The notes beneath the pieces were generated by a model. That model had not been told where the DNA came from. It worked only from the letters and a program-made list of their open reading frames with translations, and ran no database searches. Below, piece after piece: positions 8,683-17,889 of a DNA stretch of 64,000 nucleotides. The stretch lies in contig CALADS010000080.1 in the NCBI GenBank assembly GCA_937890825.1, forward strand, positions 1 through 64,000. Direction: 5' to 3'. The translations under genes and the position numbers were made by a program. Source of the stretch: an uncultured Bacteroides sp. (GTDB lineage Bacteria > Bacteroidota > Bacteroidia > Bacteroidales > Bacteroidaceae). Numbering within the stretch: position 1 is the stretch's first letter; every line of letters begins with the position of its first letter.

Positions 8683-9291
8683 ATGTTAATAATAGGAATT
8701 GCAGGTGGAACAGGTTCTGGAAAAACCACCGTCGTAAAGAAAATCGTAGAAAGTCTGCCAGCTGGTTCGGTAGCAGTTATCCCTCAAGACTCATACTATA
8801 ACGACCAGTCATCTCTATCGCTTGAAGTACGTAAGAAAACAAACTTTGACCACCCTGACGCATTTGATTGGTCGCTATTTGAACACCAAATCGCAGAATT
8901 AAGACAAGGTAGAGCCATCGAACAACCCACCTATTCTTACTTGGTATGTACTCGACTGCCAGAAACCATCCATGTAGAGCCGAAAGACGTAATCATCATT
9001 GAAGGAATTATGAGTCTTTACGACAAGGAGTTGCGCGATTTAATGGATCTCAAAGTATTCGTCGATGCCGAACCCGACGAACGATTGCTCCGCGTCATTT
9101 CGCGAGATATGGTAGAAAGAGGACACCCACTGGAGATGCTCATTGATAAATATCGTGATGTACTGAAACCGATGCACGACCAGTTTATAGAACCGACCAA
9201 ACAGTATGCAGATATTATTGTACCCAACGGAGGAAACAATCAAAAAGCTATTGATATCCTTACCATGTATATTCACCGGCATTTAAAATAA
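8683..9291 (+). CDS. udk: Uridine kinase
   Basis: A 202-residue P-loop kinase that phosphorylates uridine and cytidine for pyrimidine salvage. The Walker A motif is GGTGSGKTT near residue 8. The family blocks QDSYY, NFDHPDAFDW and IIEGIMSLYD, the DEPDERLLR-like segment and RDMVERGHP all follow in order. The length fits the family (about 205). The start ATG is at 8683. It is divergent from the Dabb gene and 18 bp upstream of the MltF-like gene, so the two are probably co-transcribed. Confidence 0.95.
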   Translation: MLIIGIAGGTGSGKTTVVKKIVESLPAGSVAVIPQDSYYNDQSSLSLEVRKKTNFDHPDAFDWSLFEHQIAELRQGRAIEQPTYSYLVCTRLPETIHVEPKDVIIIEGIMSLYDKELRDLMDLKVFVDAEPDERLLRVISRDMVERGHPLEMLIDKYRDVLKPMHDQFIEPTKQYADIIVPNGGNNQKAIDILTMYIHRHLK

Positions 9292-9309
9292 CAATAAAAC
9301 CTAGTATAC

Positions 9310-10689
9310 ATGAAAAGCCAGTACTATTTACCGGTATTTCTGCTTCTCTTATTGTGCACAGCTTGTAGCAACCACTCCGGTAACACACAAGGAAAAACTG
9401 TGCACGACCTTACCCAAATCAAAGATAGTGGAGAAATAGTAGCATTAACTTTATATAGTTCTACTACTTATTTTAACTACAGAGGACAAGAAATGGGCAT
9501 TCAATACGAGCTAAGCCAACAGTTGGCCAAGAGTTTAGGTGTGAAGCTAAAAGTAAAAATTGCCCAAAGTCCTAAGGAACTGCTGGAAAAATTAAATGCC
9601 GGAGAAGGAGACTTGATAGCCTACCACCTACCTGTAACCAGAAAGCACAAAGAAGAGGTAAGGTATTGTGGAGAGGAAACGGTAACACACCAGGTACTGG
9701 TACAACGGAATAATGGAAAAAACACACCGCTGAAAGATGTTACAGAATTGGTAGGTAAAGACGTTTACGTAAAACCTGGTAAATTTTATAATCGGCTGCT
9801 GAATCTCAACAAAGAGTTAGGAGGAGGATTAAGGATTCATCTGGTAAAAAGCGACAGCATTAGCCAAGAAGACTTGATTCGACAGGTAGCTCAGAAAGTC
9901 ATCGACTATACAGTAGCAGAAGATGATGTAGCACGACTCAACAAGACCTACTACCCAAACCTAAATGTAAGCATGCCCGTCAGTTTTGACCAACGCGTAT
10001 CTTGGGCCGTAAGAAAGGAATGCACAGAACTGGCACAAGCCATAGACGAATGGAGCCGGCAGAACTGTACTTCACCGCAGTACACGGCCAGTATGAAACG
10101 ATATTTTGAGCAAAGCAAAGCTATCCCCCACTCTCCCATCCTTTCTATCAGAGAAGGACGCATTTCTCATTTTGACCATCTGTTTAAAAAATATGCCTCT
10201 GAAATTGGCTGGGACTGGAGACTGATGGCCTCATTGGCTTATACGGAATCAAATTTTGATACGACGGCCGTATCATGGGCAGGAGCCAAAGGACTGATGC
10301 AACTGATGCCCGCCACCGCACGTGCCATGGGAATTCCTTCCGGCAAGGAACACTATGCGGAGGAGAGCATCAAGGCTGCCACACGATATATAGCTGCCAC
10401 CGAGCGCAGTTTTACCAAAGTACCTCATGAAGAGCGAATCAACTTTGTCCTGGCTTCCTATAATTCTGGCATCGGACACGTATTCGATGCGATGGCTTTG
10501 GCCGAGAAATACGGTAAAGACAAGCACAAATGGCGTAACAATGTGGAAAATTTCATCCTGCTGAAAAGCAACGAGGATTACTTTACAGATCCTATATGCA
10601 AAAACGGTTATTTCCGAGGCATTGAAACCTACAATTTTGTACGTGACATTACCGATCGCTACGAACGCTACAAGCAACTGATAAAATAG
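9310..10689 (+). CDS. mltF: MltF-like lipoprotein: solute-binding domain plus lytic transglycosylase
   Basis: A 459-residue lipoprotein with lipobox LLCTACS (Cys near residue 19). Residues about 40-270 form a type 3 periplasmic solute-binding domain. Residues about 285-445 form an SLT lysozyme-like domain. The catalytic acid is Glu313 (AYTESNF), followed by the diagnostic GAKGLMQLMPATA and LASYNSG motifs. E. coli MltF has this same order and cleaves peptidoglycan at the outer membrane, with its binding domain acting as a regulator. It is convergent with phoH, with 3 bp between the stop codons. Confidence 0.9.
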   Translation: MKSQYYLPVFLLLLLCTACSNHSGNTQGKTVHDLTQIKDSGEIVALTLYSSTTYFNYRGQEMGIQYELSQQLAKSLGVKLKVKIAQSPKELLEKLNAGEGDLIAYHLPVTRKHKEEVRYCGEETVTHQVLVQRNNGKNTPLKDVTELVGKDVYVKPGKFYNRLLNLNKELGGGLRIHLVKSDSISQEDLIRQVAQKVIDYTVAEDDVARLNKTYYPNLNVSMPVSFDQRVSWAVRKECTELAQAIDEWSRQNCTSPQYTASMKRYFEQSKAIPHSPILSIREGRISHFDHLFKKYASEIGWDWRLMASLAYTESNFDTTAVSWAGAKGLMQLMPATARAMGIPSGKEHYAEESIKAATRYIAATERSFTKVPHEERINFVLASYNSGIGHVFDAMALAEKYGKDKHKWRNNVENFILLKSNEDYFTDPICKNGYFRGIETYNFVRDITDRYERYKQLIK

Positions 10690-10692
10690 TCC

Positions 10693-12018
10693 TTACATCA
10701 GATTGCTGGCCAGTTCGCTCAATTCGCTACGCTCACCTTTTACCAAATTGATGTGCGCAAATAGATGCTGTTCACGCATACGATCGATCATGTATACCAG
10801 TCCGTTAGACTGACTATCCAAATAAGGCTGATCAATCTGCTGGATGTCTCCTGTAAACACCATCTTGGTACCCTCACCTGCACGCGTAATAATCGTCTTT
10901 ATTTCATGTGGAGTAAGATTCTGAGCCTCATCAATTATACAATAAGTTTCACTCAGACTACGCCCACGAATAAAAGCCAAGGCTTCAATCACCAATTGCT
11001 CACTCTTTTGCATTTCTTCCAAGCGTTTCACTTCACTGGAGGTGGCAGAGAACTGGCGCTTGATAACGTTCAGGTTATCGAACAAAGGCTGCATATAAGG
11101 AGCCACTTTTTCTTTGGCATCACCGGGTAAAAATCCTAAATCCTTATTGGATAAGGCCACAATGGGACGAGCCAGCAAGATTTGCTTGTAATCATTCAGC
11201 TTACCCAAGGCTGCCGCCAAAGCCAGCAAAGTCTTTCCTGTCCCCGCCTTGCCGGTCAATGCGACAAGCTTTACATTGGGGTCGTTCAGCACTTCAAAAG
11301 CAAAGCTTTGCTCGGCATTACGGGGTTCTATGCCGTAGTTTTTCGTTTTATGCACCCTACATACCGTATGCATAAAAGGATTATACCGTGCCAGTACACT
11401 GTTTCGGTCGCTCTTCAATACAAAACAATCATTGGGATGAATCATCTCCTTAAAAGCGAATTCATCCACATCGATTCCATCATGAGAAGAATATATACGA
11501 TCTATCATACCGGGATCAATGCCTTCAAAGACCTCATTGCTTTTCTCAAAGATATCCACATTAAGCACTTTATCTGTAATATAGTCTTCGCATAATAAAC
11601 CGATGGAGCGGGCCTTCATACGGAGATTCACATCCTTGGTAACCAAAATGGTTTTCATACCCGGCTTACTGATGGTCAAGCTTTCGGTCACGGCCAATAT
11701 CTGATGGTCCGGAATACGGGTGGGAAACGACTCATGTACTTTAGGAGAATCTACAGCACCGGTCACCACAAACAAGCGTCCTAAACCATCTCCTAGAGGA
11801 GCCCCCTTCGTAAACAGATTGTCGTCGGTTACCATATCCAATTCACGCACAAACTCACGTGCATTGAAATTAATCTGCTCATTGCCTTTCTTAAACTTAT
11901 CCAGTTCTTCCAGCACTACAATGGGAAGATAGATATCATTTTCCTGAAAATTCTTCAGACATTTATAATCATGAAGGATAACATTCGTATCAATCACAAA
12001 ATTTTTCTTGGCTCCCAT
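10693..12018 (-). CDS. phoH: PhoH-family protein: PIN nuclease domain fused to PhoH ATPase
   Basis: About 441 residues. The N-terminal PIN domain (roughly 1-140) carries acidic residues in VIDTNVILHD and VLEELDKF and the segment LVTKDVNLRMKA. The C-terminal PhoH domain has Walker A GKAGTGKT and Walker B YCIIDEAQNLTP. PIN-PhoH (PhoH2) proteins are RNA helicase/RNase enzymes in characterised cases. I chose MGAKKNFV at 12018; MRMGAKK at 12024 is equally possible. The open frame continues upstream to 12354 but those residues are antisense to folC and unlike the family. It is divergent from folC. Confidence 0.9.
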   Translation of the reverse strand: MGAKKNFVIDTNVILHDYKCLKNFQENDIYLPIVVLEELDKFKKGNEQINFNAREFVRELDMVTDDNLFTKGAPLGDGLGRLFVVTGAVDSPKVHESFPTRIPDHQILAVTESLTISKPGMKTILVTKDVNLRMKARSIGLLCEDYITDKVLNVDIFEKSNEVFEGIDPGMIDRIYSSHDGIDVDEFAFKEMIHPNDCFVLKSDRNSVLARYNPFMHTVCRVHKTKNYGIEPRNAEQSFAFEVLNDPNVKLVALTGKAGTGKTLLALAAALGKLNDYKQILLARPIVALSNKDLGFLPGDAKEKVAPYMQPLFDNLNVIKRQFSATSSEVKRLEEMQKSEQLVIEALAFIRGRSLSETYCIIDEAQNLTPHEIKTIITRAGEGTKMVFTGDIQQIDQPYLDSQSNGLVYMIDRMREQHLFAHINLVKGERSELSELASNLM

Positions 12019-12113
12019 ACGCATTACATTTAAATAGTTAATATCTTTGTCTTTCGAAAGATAACAAATTAACTCTAGAGAAAGATTTATTTCCTTGTTA
12101 AATATTATAAAAG

Positions 12114-13367
12114 ATGGATTATCAGAACACTTTAAAATACTTATATAACAGCGTCCCCATGTTTCAGCAGATAGGAGGAAAAGCTTATAAAGAAGGATTG
12201 GAAAACACACTATTGCTAGATGAACATTTTCAGCATCCTCACCGCAAATTCCGGAGCATCCATGTGGCCGGCACCAACGGAAAAGGTTCCTGCTCGCACA
12301 CACTGGCTGCCATATTACAGGAAGCCGGATATAAAGTGGGGCTATACACATCACCGCATCTGGTAGATTTTCGCGAACGCATCCGAATTAACGGACAACC
12401 CATTCCCGAAGAAGAAGTCATACGGTTTGTAGAGCAGGAACGTCATTTTTTCGAGCCTTTACATCCTTCGTTTTTTGAGCTGACCACAGCCTTGGCATTC
12501 CAATACTTCGCACAAGAACACATCGACGTGGCCGTTATTGAAGTGGGATTAGGAGGCAGACTGGATTGCACCAATATACTCACACCCGACCTTTGCATCA
12601 TCACCAATATCAGCTTGGACCATGTACAGTTTCTGGGACACTCTCTGGAACAGATAGCTCAGGAAAAAGCCGGTATCATAAAGACGGGTATTCCGGTGGT
12701 GATTGGAGAAACCACTCCGGAAACACGCCCCGTATTCCAAAACAAAGCTGAAACTGTATGCGCCCCTATTTATTGGGCAGAGGAAAACGACCGTGAAGAT
12801 TATCCGGGCATAGAGTTTGAATTGAAAGGGCTGTATCAGCAAAAAAACCGCCGAACCATACTCACAGCTCTACCAGTACTGAAAGAAGCAGGATTCCGGA
12901 TAGACGACTCATGTGTGCGGCAAGGGTTTGCCCACGTTTGCGAGATAACCGGACTGATGGGACGGTGGCAGAAGCTACAGAGTTCTCCTACACTTATCTG
13001 CGATACAGGACATAATGTAGGAGGAATAAACTATATTGTAGAACAACTCAAACAACAAACTTACAATAAACTACACATCGTTATAGGCATGGTAAACGAT
13101 AAAGATGTAAGCGGTGTGCTCCAACTCTTACCTAAAGAGGCAGACTATTACTTTACCAAAGCCAGCATTCCGCGTGCCCTTCCGGAGGAACAACTAGCTG
13201 CATTGGCTGCCCAACAAGGTTTACACGGTCATTGTTATGCAGACGTACCTTCTGCCGTACAGGCTGCGCAAGAAAAAAGCCTCCCAGAAGACTTTATCTT
13301 CGTGGGAGGCAGCAGTTTCATTGTGGCCGACTTATTAGCGCACCGCGATGCACTCAATCTCCACTAA
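12114..13367 (+). CDS. folC: Bifunctional dihydrofolate synthase / folylpolyglutamate synthase
   Basis: A 417-residue Mur-ligase-family enzyme that adds glutamate to dihydropteroate and to folates. The ATP loop is VAGTNGKGS (near residue 45). Further blocks are YTSPHLVDFRERIRI, EVGLGGRLDCTN, ITNISLDHVQFLG and the C-terminal CDTGHN, which are characteristic. The start ATG at 12114 gives MDYQNTLKYLYNSVPMF. The last 33 bp overlap the convergent ridA gene, and the ridA terminator hairpin lies inside folC coding sequence, in the codons for the conserved FVGGSS segment. Confidence 0.95.
   Translation: MDYQNTLKYLYNSVPMFQQIGGKAYKEGLENTLLLDEHFQHPHRKFRSIHVAGTNGKGSCSHTLAAILQEAGYKVGLYTSPHLVDFRERIRINGQPIPEEEVIRFVEQERHFFEPLHPSFFELTTALAFQYFAQEHIDVAVIEVGLGGRLDCTNILTPDLCIITNISLDHVQFLGHSLEQIAQEKAGIIKTGIPVVIGETTPETRPVFQNKAETVCAPIYWAEENDREDYPGIEFELKGLYQQKNRRTILTALPVLKEAGFRIDDSCVRQGFAHVCEITGLMGRWQKLQSSPTLICDTGHNVGGINYIVEQLKQQTYNKLHIVIGMVNDKDVSGVLQLLPKEADYYFTKASIPRALPEEQLAALAAQQGLHGHCYADVPSAVQAAQEKSLPEDFIFVGGSSFIVADLLAHRDALNLH
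13271..13310 (-). terminator. ridA terminator embedded in folC coding sequence
   Basis: On the minus strand the stem GCCTCCCA...TGGGAGGC, extended by GAAGA/TCTTC, is followed by TTTTTTC. It spans 13271-13310, which is 25-64 bp past the ridA stop and wholly within folC. It is a canonical intrinsic terminator placed in a convergent gene. Confidence 0.8.
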
Positions 13368-13709
13368 AGCGTCTTTCGGCAAAGCCTTGACGGCTACGGC
13401 CGAACGAGCCGGAAAATCACCTTCGAAATAAGTGGCATACACTTTGTTCATATCGGCAAAATAAGACATATCGGCTAAGAAAACGGTTGTCTTAACGATA
13501 TTACCCATACTCAATCCCGCCTCTTCCAAGATGTGCTTCACGTTCTCTAGCGATTGGCGGGCTTGAGCTTCTGCTCCCTCAGCCATCACACCTGTAACCG
13601 CATCTATAGGTAACTGACCTGATACAAACACCATACCGTTAGCTTCTATAGCCTGGCTATACGGACCGATAGCACCCGGAGCCTTAGGGCTGCAAATTAC
13701 CTTTTTCAT
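13335..13709 (-). CDS. ridA: RidA family 2-iminobutanoate/2-iminopropanoate deaminase
   Basis: A 124-residue YjgF/YER057c/UK114 protein that hydrolyses reactive enamine/imine intermediates released by PLP enzymes. The family motifs GPYSQAI, VFVSGQLP, the catalytic Arg in PARSAVAV and the ending VEIECIAV are all present. It is cytoplasmic and trimeric in known members. It is the last gene of the long leftward run that starts at dnaN, 34 bp after the TPR gene, and overlaps the 3' end of folC. Confidence 0.94.
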   Translation of the reverse strand: MKKVICSPKAPGAIGPYSQAIEANGMVFVSGQLPIDAVTGVMAEGAEAQARQSLENVKHILEEAGLSMGNIVKTTVFLADMSYFADMNKVYATYFEGDFPARSAVAVKALPKDALVEIECIAVR

Positions 13710-13743
13710 AACTGTCTATAAAAATTTGATTAAAAAAATAGAT

Positions 13744-15447
13744 TTATTTACAATGCTTCTGAATAAGTTCTTCCACATTTGGGTCTCCTAATTCTTTTGC
13801 TTTGGCGAAGCAACTGCAAGCTTCATTCTTTTGCTTAAGTTGCACATAAGCCAATCCTTTCAAACGGTAAGCTTCAGCATAGGTCGCATCTACAGCCAAA
13901 GCGGCATCGAGTACCTTGATGGCTTCTTCATTGCGCCCCACACGGATATTGACCACCGCTAACTCGGCACGGTAAGTAAGTTCTTTAGGATTCAGCTCAA
14001 TAGCTTTTGCCAAATCATCCAGCGCACGCTGATACTGCTTGGCTTTCAGTGCAGCCTGTTCACGGTAATAATAAAACACGTCGTTTACCTTTCCAGACAT
14101 TGCATCAAAATAAGCATCATAATCCACTACTGCTTTGCGCGCATTTCCGGCATTTACCCTGCGCTGTGCACGTTCCAGCAAATAAGGCGCAGCCTGTTCG
14201 GTAAATGGTTGCGGCAATTGTGCCACACAACTATCCATCAAAGCCAAAATCTCCTCCTGTGAAGCCTGAAGCATTTCTTTGGAACGCACCACACTAAAGT
14301 AGGTAGACGCCGACTTCAGGTTAGTTTTGTTCACTTGTTCATAACAAGCTAACGCACCGGTATAGTCTTGCTTGGCAAAACGGATGTCACCCGCCAACTG
14401 AGTATAGACAGGAAGAGAATTAATGGCAATAGCCTTCTCTATTTCTTGCAAAGCCCAGTCGTACGACCATTCTTTATAAGCTTCACCAGAAGCTGCTATC
14501 AAGTAAGAATATACCATCTTGGCTCTATTATAATGCACATCATCAGCCTTCTTGCAAACATCTAAAGCCTTATCCATATCCTGCTCAACAGCCTGAAAAT
14601 CTTTCTCATTCACAGCATGCGACAAGAGATGTGCCGCACGACGAAGATAGCCGTCTGCGCTGCCTGGATACTGACTGATAAAATCATTCAGTAAACTGCT
14701 ATAGACTTCTGCGGATACTTGAGGAGCTGCCATATAGAGAAATACTAAAGCCTGTTCTTCAGTTTCTGGCAGCGCTTTTTTAATGCCGATATTGCGCAAT
14801 GCACCATCGTTGTACGACAATGCAGTAATCTGCTGCTGCCGAACAAAACGAACATCCACTGCATAACTTAACTGCGCATTTTCTTCACCTGAAGATTGCT
14901 GAGCCATACCAAACACTTCGCCTTCAGCCGTTACTACGGGGCAACTCACCATCTTATCCTGTAAAGGCATATTCAAGGTGAAATACAGGAAATTATCTGC
15001 TACATCATCAGCCTGTTTCACTGTACCTTTGGTAAATGAACGATCTTTCCTGGTAGAATACGGAAGCAAATATATTTCTGAACCCACTGAAGGAGGAGTC
15101 GCAGCTACCGACAACGCTTCTACCTTTTTACCTGCAGTATTCACTCGAAATCGAATAACATCATACAATTCATCAGCCCCCATAATGGCCTCTACTGGCA
15201 ACTGCTTACCGGCTGATGTTAATACCACAGCTCGCTGAGCACCCTTGAAAAGAGAGTAGTCCGACAGAGCCTCACCATCGGCCGATACAAAAAATCCATT
15301 TCCCGTATTCAGTATTTTATCCTCAGCGTCATAAGCCACTACAGAGAAAACAGCCTGTTTGGCCTTCTCCATCCATTTGGGAGCCTGCGCCATAACTCCT
15401 TGCATGGCACATAGGCCAATCAGCAAGCCTACTATTATTCTTTTCAT
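13744..15447 (-). CDS. Secreted trypsin-fold pseudo-protease with C-terminal TPR repeats
   Basis: A 567-residue exported protein (signal peptide about 1-20, ending VMAQ). Residues about 28-205 follow the HtrA/trypsin pattern: GNGFFVSADGEALSD, then GADELYDVIRF, then CPVVTAEGEVFGM. Aligning to HtrA, the triad His is replaced by Ser65 and the nucleophile Ser by Val167. Only the Asp (Asp96) remains, so proteolysis is unlikely. Residues about 210-567 are TPR-like, with clear units such as AIELNPKELTYRAELAVVN and DATYAEAYRLKGLAY near the end. A peptide-binding scaffold in the periplasm is a reasonable inference. The gene lies between rlmB and ridA with gaps of 13 and 34 bp. Confidence 0.75.
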   Translation of the reverse strand: MKRIIVGLLIGLCAMQGVMAQAPKWMEKAKQAVFSVVAYDAEDKILNTGNGFFVSADGEALSDYSLFKGAQRAVVLTSAGKQLPVEAIMGADELYDVIRFRVNTAGKKVEALSVAATPPSVGSEIYLLPYSTRKDRSFTKGTVKQADDVADNFLYFTLNMPLQDKMVSCPVVTAEGEVFGMAQQSSGEENAQLSYAVDVRFVRQQQITALSYNDGALRNIGIKKALPETEEQALVFLYMAAPQVSAEVYSSLLNDFISQYPGSADGYLRRAAHLLSHAVNEKDFQAVEQDMDKALDVCKKADDVHYNRAKMVYSYLIAASGEAYKEWSYDWALQEIEKAIAINSLPVYTQLAGDIRFAKQDYTGALACYEQVNKTNLKSASTYFSVVRSKEMLQASQEEILALMDSCVAQLPQPFTEQAAPYLLERAQRRVNAGNARKAVVDYDAYFDAMSGKVNDVFYYYREQAALKAKQYQRALDDLAKAIELNPKELTYRAELAVVNIRVGRNEEAIKVLDAALAVDATYAEAYRLKGLAYVQLKQKNEACSCFAKAKELGDPNVEELIQKHCK

Positions 15448-15460
15448 AATGTATCTGCTT

Positions 15461-16198
15461 TTAATATCGTTGTTTCACTGCTTCATAAATCAATATTCCA
15501 GCTGCAACAGACACATTCAGCGATTCAATACTGCCCAGCATAGGAATCTTTACCCACTCGTCGCACAAAGCCAAGTTATCATAAGATACACCTTTATCTT
15601 CAGCTCCCATGATGATACACATCGGTCCTGTATAATCTGCTTTAGTGTAATCATAATCACCTTTCTCTGTAGCTGCCACTATATGAAAGCCGCTTTGCTT
15701 CAGATAGTTCAAAGTATCCTTCAAACTTTGTTCACGACACACAGGCAACGTATGCAAGGCACCTGCCGACGTTTTTATGGCATCCGCATTGACTGTCACA
15801 CTATTTTTTGCAGGAATAATTACAGCGTCCACTGCCGCACACTCGCAAGTACGCGCTATAGCTCCAAAATTACGTACATCTGTAATGCCATCCAACATAA
15901 CAAAGAGCGGATTCTTACCTTGCTCGAAAAGGAAAGGCACCAAATCTTCTGTCTTCTGGTAAGTCACAGCCGACACAAAAGCTATCACGCCTTGATGATT
16001 CTTCCGGGTAATACGATTCAAACGCTCCACCGGTACACGCTGTACCGGTATCAGTGTACCTTTCAGCACAGCAAACAATTCTTTAGACAAATCACTCTGG
16101 ATGTCTTTCTTTATTAAAATCTTATCAATGTCCTTACCTGCCTGAATAGCTTCCATCACGGCACGTACGCCAAATATCATTTCACTTTTATCTATCAT
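15461..16198 (-). CDS. rlmB: 23S rRNA guanosine-2'-O-methyltransferase (TrmH/SpoU family, RlmB-like)
   Basis: A 245-residue SPOUT methyltransferase. An N-terminal substrate-binding domain (IFGVRAVMEAI) is followed by the knotted catalytic domain with NFGAIARTCE, IIMGAEDKGV and SIESLNVSVAAGILIYE, the three SpoU motifs. E. coli RlmB methylates G2251 of 23S rRNA. The family assignment is secure; the exact target base is inferred. It lies 26 bp after recN in the dnaN run. Confidence 0.88.
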   Translation of the reverse strand: MIDKSEMIFGVRAVMEAIQAGKDIDKILIKKDIQSDLSKELFAVLKGTLIPVQRVPVERLNRITRKNHQGVIAFVSAVTYQKTEDLVPFLFEQGKNPLFVMLDGITDVRNFGAIARTCECAAVDAVIIPAKNSVTVNADAIKTSAGALHTLPVCREQSLKDTLNYLKQSGFHIVAATEKGDYDYTKADYTGPMCIIMGAEDKGVSYDNLALCDEWVKIPMLGSIESLNVSVAAGILIYEAVKQRY

Positions 16199-16224
16199 GT
16201 ATCTATAATTAAAGAATTAATCAA

Positions 16225-17886
16225 TCATTCATAATTCAACAATGCTCTGGCATTATTCAGCGCAGCATCGGTTAGCGTAGCTCCGCTCAGCATGTGAGCC
16301 AATTCCTCCACCCGTTCTTCATTATTCAAACGACGGATGTGGCTATTGGTTTCCGTTTCATTGTCTTGCTTGTAGACTTTATAATGCGCACGCCCACGTG
16401 CAGCTATCTGCGGCAAATGAGTAATGCTAATCACCTGTCGGTTACTCTCTCCCATTTCCTGCATGATATCTGCCATTTTGTCTGCTATTTCTCCCGACAC
16501 ACCAGTATCAATTTCATCAAAAACAATGGTAGGGAGTTTCACCGCGCCGGCAATCATAGCCTTAATAGAAAGCATAACTCTGGCTATTTCTCCTCCAGAG
16601 GCCACCGACGATACCTCTTGCAGCATACCGTTTTTATTGGCAGAAAACAGAAAACTCACCGTATCCAATCCATGTAAGCCTGGTTCTTTACGAACACCCA
16701 TAGCCACTTGGAATCGTACATTAGGCATTCCCAAGGGAACCAACCTTGCAGACATCTGTTCTTCTACCCCACGAGCTGCAGCACTGCGCAAAGCAGTCAG
16801 TACAGACGCTTGCTGCATAACAAGCCCCAGCAATCTTTCACATTCTTTCCTACCCTCCTCTATCTGGTCATCAGAAGAAGTTATCAGAGATAATTTTCCG
16901 GCATACTCTTCTTCCAAAGCTAATAACTCACTCACTGTACCCACATGATGCTTTTGCTGCAAGGTATAAATAGTATTCAGACGACTATTCACTTCATCCA
17001 GCCTACCCGGATTAAACTCTACAGCCTCTTCCCGGGACGACACTTCCTGCGCCAAATCCTTGAGTTCAATGTATACACTTTCCAATCGTTCGGCCAACTC
17101 TACTGCCGGTGAGTACACCTTCTGCACACTCTGTAATGTAGTGAGACAATCTTTCAGCATGGGTAGAATCCCCCCCTCATCCGAAGTTAATGTCTGATCA
17201 GAACGGTACAGGCCTGCTTTAATATCCTCAGCATGTGTCAATGTTTCAGCCTCCTGCTCCAGTTCCTCCTGCTCATCCTCTTTTAAGTCCGCTTCCTGCA
17301 ACTGTGTCAACTGAAAACGGATATAATCCTCATCAGCTCGGTCACGTTCCGCTTGAGCTATCAGTTGCTCTAACTTATGCTGTTGCTCCTTCCATTCCTT
17401 GTACAGAGACATATACTTTTCCAGTTCTTCTTCATCATGCGCCAGGATATCAAGAACATTCAGTTGAAACCCTTCCTGATTGAGCAACAGATTCTGATGC
17501 TGTGAATGCACATCAATCAGCATTTCACCCAACTCACGCATTTGAGACACCTGTGCCGGTGTGTCGTTGACAAAAGCCCTGCTTTTACCCGATGCATAAA
17601 CTTCTCTACGCAGAATGCACTCATCTTCATACTCCAATTCATGCTCGTCGAAAAAACTCTTCATGCCGTAAGACCCTATATCAAAGCGCGCTTCGATAAT
17701 ACATTTCGACGCTCCCCTGCGAATAGATTTTACATCGGCACGCTGCCCCAACAACAGCCCAATAGCACCCAGGATAATCGATTTTCCAGCACCTGTTTCA
17801 CCTGTAATCACAGAAAAGCCGTTTTCAAATCCTATATCCAGCTTTTCTATCAGTGCGTAATTCTGTATAAATAGTGATTGTAACAT
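16225..17886 (-). CDS. recN: DNA repair protein RecN
   Basis: A 553-residue SMC-like ATPase for double-strand-break repair. It has Walker A GETGAGKSIILGA, a QxxxLL-type loop (SQHQNLLLN), a long central coiled coil rich in Glu and Gln (about 150-360), an ABC signature in SGGEIARVMLSIK and Walker B IVFDEIDTGVSG. The length is normal. It begins 3 bp after the coaBC stop, indicating tight translational coupling. Confidence 0.95.
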   Translation of the reverse strand: MLQSLFIQNYALIEKLDIGFENGFSVITGETGAGKSIILGAIGLLLGQRADVKSIRRGASKCIIEARFDIGSYGMKSFFDEHELEYEDECILRREVYASGKSRAFVNDTPAQVSQMRELGEMLIDVHSQHQNLLLNQEGFQLNVLDILAHDEEELEKYMSLYKEWKEQQHKLEQLIAQAERDRADEDYIRFQLTQLQEADLKEDEQEELEQEAETLTHAEDIKAGLYRSDQTLTSDEGGILPMLKDCLTTLQSVQKVYSPAVELAERLESVYIELKDLAQEVSSREEAVEFNPGRLDEVNSRLNTIYTLQQKHHVGTVSELLALEEEYAGKLSLITSSDDQIEEGRKECERLLGLVMQQASVLTALRSAAARGVEEQMSARLVPLGMPNVRFQVAMGVRKEPGLHGLDTVSFLFSANKNGMLQEVSSVASGGEIARVMLSIKAMIAGAVKLPTIVFDEIDTGVSGEIADKMADIMQEMGESNRQVISITHLPQIAARGRAHYKVYKQDNETETNSHIRRLNNEERVEELAHMLSGATLTDAALNNARALLNYE

Positions 17887-17889
17887 CGC

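Noticed and set aside
10693..12354. phoH extended upstream to 12354
   Set aside because: The extra 110 residues are antisense to folC and unlike PIN-PhoH proteins, which begin near MGAKKNFVIDTN.
15359..16117. 252-residue plus-strand frame across rlmB
   Set aside because: It is a shadow of rlmB and the TPR gene: His/Ser/Tyr-rich with no domain pattern.
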